NCBI GenBank assembly: GCA_913057715.1
Contig: CAJXOR010000007.1
Coordinates: forward strand, 1 to 44,567
Direction: 5' to 3'
Length of the DNA: 44,567 nucleotides
Source: an uncultured Moraxellaceae bacterium
GTDB lineage: Bacteria; Pseudomonadota; Gammaproteobacteria; Pseudomonadales; Moraxellaceae
Below, piece after piece: positions 42,911 through 44,567 of the stretch. Under the pieces are notes generated by a model. That model made no database searches and was not told the DNA's origin. It saw nothing but the letters and a program-made list of their open reading frames with translations. The position numbers were made by a program, and so were the translations under genes. Every line of letters begins with the position of its first letter. The stretch's first letter is position 1.

Positions 42911-43110
42911 GACTGCTCTCTAAGCCTTGGGGGGTCAGTCTGAGCGAGCGCTTGAACCAAGCCAATCAGCGTCTCAGGCAGTTGTCGCTTGCGCGTAACG
43001 CTGGACTGATGACACCTGAAGAGTACTTGAGTGAGAAGCTGGCGATCATCGCGTTTATGGAAGATTTGATTAACAGCAAAAACAAAGCAGGCCAATCCAA
43101 AAAACGCTGA
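42907..43110 (+). CDS. Small protein with SHOCT-like segment, coupled to the PP2C gene
   Basis: A 67-residue, basic, helical protein whose GTG overlaps the phosphatase TGA (GTGA). The segment LSLARNAGLMTPEEYLSEKLAIIAFMEDL resembles a short SHOCT-type or coiled oligomerisation helix pair, a loose match. It has no membrane segment or signal peptide. Because of the overlap it is translated with the phosphatase and may be a partner or regulator of it; I do not recognise a named family. Confidence 0.65.
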   Translation: MRLLSKPWGVSLSERLNQANQRLRQLSLARNAGLMTPEEYLSEKLAIIAFMEDLINSKNKAGQSKKR

Positions 43111-43140
43111 AGGATCTGCCCAGCGTTGTCATTTAAAAAA

Positions 43141-43755
43141 CTACTGCTTGCGCGCCAAGGTTATCGTGTAGGTTTTGCCCTGTTTGATCTTTTGGGTGTT
43201 GCCAAAGACTTCGGTGAAGCTGCGCTTCATGTACTCGCGCAGCCCGTTGATGGTGACCACATAAAAACAGGCGCCCGGGTTCATGCGCGCGTGGGCGTCA
43301 AGCAGATATAAGTAGTGCTGCTCTTTTGAGGCCTTGGCGGGCAGGTTGCTCATCACTAAATCAAATTTTTTGGTTTTATCGACCTGATCAAAACCGTTTG
43401 AGAGGTGTGCCTCGGCGTTGGTTAGTTGGTTCAGCTTGAGGTTTTTTTGCGCGTAATCAACCGCGACAAAGTCCTTGTCGATCAGGGTGTGGTGTCCGCC
43501 GGGTAGCTTGCTTGCCGCAACCATGCCCAAGATCCCGTAGCCACAGCCCAGATCAATGCTGTTTGCGTCAGCCGGCAGATCCGCCCAGTCGATGTGGTCA
43601 ATCAGCATGAGCGAGCCAGCATCGGGTTTTTCTGGCGAAAAGATGCCCCAAGTGGAGCGAAAATCAAAGCTGGTGCCGGCGATCTCGCTGGTGAACTCGA
43701 TGTCTTTACGCCAGAGTTTGGCGCGCTCGGTTAACTCGCTCAGGGTTGTGCTCAC
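43141..43755 (-). CDS. Class I SAM methyltransferase (RsmC-like "methyltransferase small" domain)
   Basis: The SAM-binding motif IDLGCGYGILGMVAA and the layout match the methyltransferase-small family that includes RsmC and RlmG, which make m2G in rRNA. The catalytic motif, usually N-P-P-F/Y, reads N-L-P-A-K-A here (about residues 138-143), so the substrate is uncertain. Length is 204 residues, i.e. the catalytic half only. The GTG at 43755 has a strong AAGGAA seven bases upstream; the ATG at 43806 has none and is rejected. It converges with the small gene before it and diverges from comM. Confidence 0.8.
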   Translation of the reverse strand: MSTTLSELTERAKLWRKDIEFTSEIAGTSFDFRSTWGIFSPEKPDAGSLMLIDHIDWADLPADANSIDLGCGYGILGMVAASKLPGGHHTLIDKDFVAVDYAQKNLKLNQLTNAEAHLSNGFDQVDKTKKFDLVMSNLPAKASKEQHYLYLLDAHARMNPGACFYVVTINGLREYMKRSFTEVFGNTQKIKQGKTYTITLARKQ

Positions 43756-43905
43756 GTCGGTTTCCTTAAGATTTGATTTGGGCAAACGCTTGGTTCTGTC
43801 TGCCAAAAACGCATGTTAGCATAGCCCTCAGAGCGCAGATTTGAGCGTCGTTAAATAAAGCGCAGATGAGTGCGACCCAAAACAAAAGAACAAAAAAGGA
43901 CTTTC

Positions 43906-44567
43906 ATGTCATTTTCCAAGGTTTTTGCCCGCACCGTGGTGGGCTTAGATGCGCCGCTGCTCACGATTGAGGTGCATATCAGTCCGGGATTGCCGGGGAT
44001 CGTGGTGGTTGGCTTGCCTGAGGCGGCGGTTCGAGAAAGTAAAGATCGGGTGCGCTCAGCGATCATCAACTCAGGTTTTGACTTCCCGCAGTATCGTCTC
44101 ACGATCAACCTCGCCCCCGCTGATCTGCCTAAAGACGGCGCCAAACTCGATTTGCCGATCGCGCTTGGCGTGCTTGCGGCCTCCGGTCAGCTGCCGCCTG
44201 AGTCGCTTGAGGGGGTTGAGTGTCTGGGGGAGCTGGCGCTCTCGGGGGAGCTTCGGCCCATCAAGGGTGCGCTCACCGTCGCGCTGCACTTAAAGGGAGC
44301 GGGGCGAGCGCTCATAGTCCCTGAGCAAAATGCCCTCGAGGCTGGAGCCGTGAGCGGGGTTGAAGTGCTGGGCGGTGGTAGCCTAAAACAGGTGGTCGAT
44401 CACTTAAGCGGGGCGGTGAAGCTTCAGGCGGCAGATCGGCCTGATACACAATCTGATCTGCCAGTTTATCCCGATCTGCGTGATGTGCTGGGGCAACCGG
44501 CAGCGCGCCGAGCACTTGAGGTGGCGGCAAGTGGTCGCCACTCACTGATCATGAGCGGGCCGCCGGG
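43906..44567 (+). CDS. comM: ComM / YifB family AAA+ helicase, N-terminal part
   Basis: Cut by the right edge of the window after 220 codons. The start MSFSKVFARTVVGLDAPLLTIEVHISPGLPG, then VVVGLPEAAVRESKDRVRSAI, LAPADLPKDGAKLDLPIALGVLAASGQ and LGELALSGELRPIKGAL are the Lon-substrate-like N-domain of YifB/ComM (annotated as Mg-chelatase-like). The sequence ends at IMSGPPG, the beginning of Walker A. ComM is a hexameric helicase that extends branch migration during natural transformation. The AAAAGGA ribosome-binding site ends five bases before the ATG. It is transcribed divergently from the methyltransferase. Confidence 0.93.
   Translation, partial: MSFSKVFARTVVGLDAPLLTIEVHISPGLPGIVVVGLPEAAVRESKDRVRSAIINSGFDFPQYRLTINLAPADLPKDGAKLDLPIALGVLAASGQLPPESLEGVECLGELALSGELRPIKGALTVALHLKGAGRALIVPEQNALEAGAVSGVEVLGGGSLKQVVDHLSGAVKLQAADRPDTQSDLPVYPDLRDVLGQPAARRALEVAASGRHSLIMSGPP

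Overview
The window comes from a gammaproteobacterium of medium GC content, most likely in or near the Moraxellaceae (Pseudomonadales). This placement rests on gene content and order: cmoA-cmoB, ompR-envZ, argH next to an AlgR-type LytTR regulator and hemC-hemD, a minor-pilin/pilY1/two-pilE operon directly before rpsP-rimM-trmD-rplS, pepA-holC divergent from lptF-lptG, and a four-gene TolC/ABC/HlyD/OmpA secretion operon. It is an inference from remembered synteny; no database search was made. Almost all of the window is dense chromosomal core. There are no rRNAs, no tRNAs I could recognise, no CRISPR array, no transposase and no prophage.

Layout. 1-2478: end of an SDR oxidoreductase, then cmoA and cmoB (wobble-U34 tRNA modification). 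2691-6373: a DUF2254 membrane protein, then the OmpR/EnvZ two-component pair. 6601-9171 (minus): argH-yggX and hisA. 9364-12668: algR, then hemC-hemD and a thioesterase, overlapped by translational coupling. 12669-15628 (minus): recG and comF. 15845-23757: fimT-pilV-pilW-pilX-pilY1-pilE-pilE, a complete type IV pilus priming/tip operon of the kind needed for twitching and natural transformation. 23849-25906: rpsP-rimM-trmD-rplS with a good promoter and a terminator. 26070-31673: type I secretion operon (outer-membrane channel, ABC exporter with a protease-dead C39-like domain, HlyD adaptor, OmpA-like lipid-free partner). 32130-36031: an orphan ABC exporter followed by uvrC. 36075-36914: an AT-rich abortive-infection gene. 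36971-39580 (minus): pepA-holC and an acidic hypothetical protein. 39824-43110: lptF-lptG, a PP2C phosphatase and a small overlapping gene. 43141-44567: a methyltransferase and, cut by the window end, comM.

The most unusual signals are these. (1) A short motif, GNNGACATTTRNC, recurs in both orientations, in genes and between them, far more often than expected; with three competence-related loci in the window (minor pilins/PilY1, ComF, ComM) it looks like an uptake-sequence-like signal. (2) A decayed copy of the uvrC upstream region and first codons lies about 2.4 kb upstream of uvrC, on the far side of the ABC exporter, marking a past duplication or insertion. (3) A lone Abi C-terminal-domain gene with foreign base composition sits between uvrC and the pepA-holC cluster, where valS is expected in relatives.

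Coordinates of coding regions include the stop codon. Start codons were re-chosen from ribosome-binding sites, overlaps and family alignment from memory, and are often shorter than the longest open frame.
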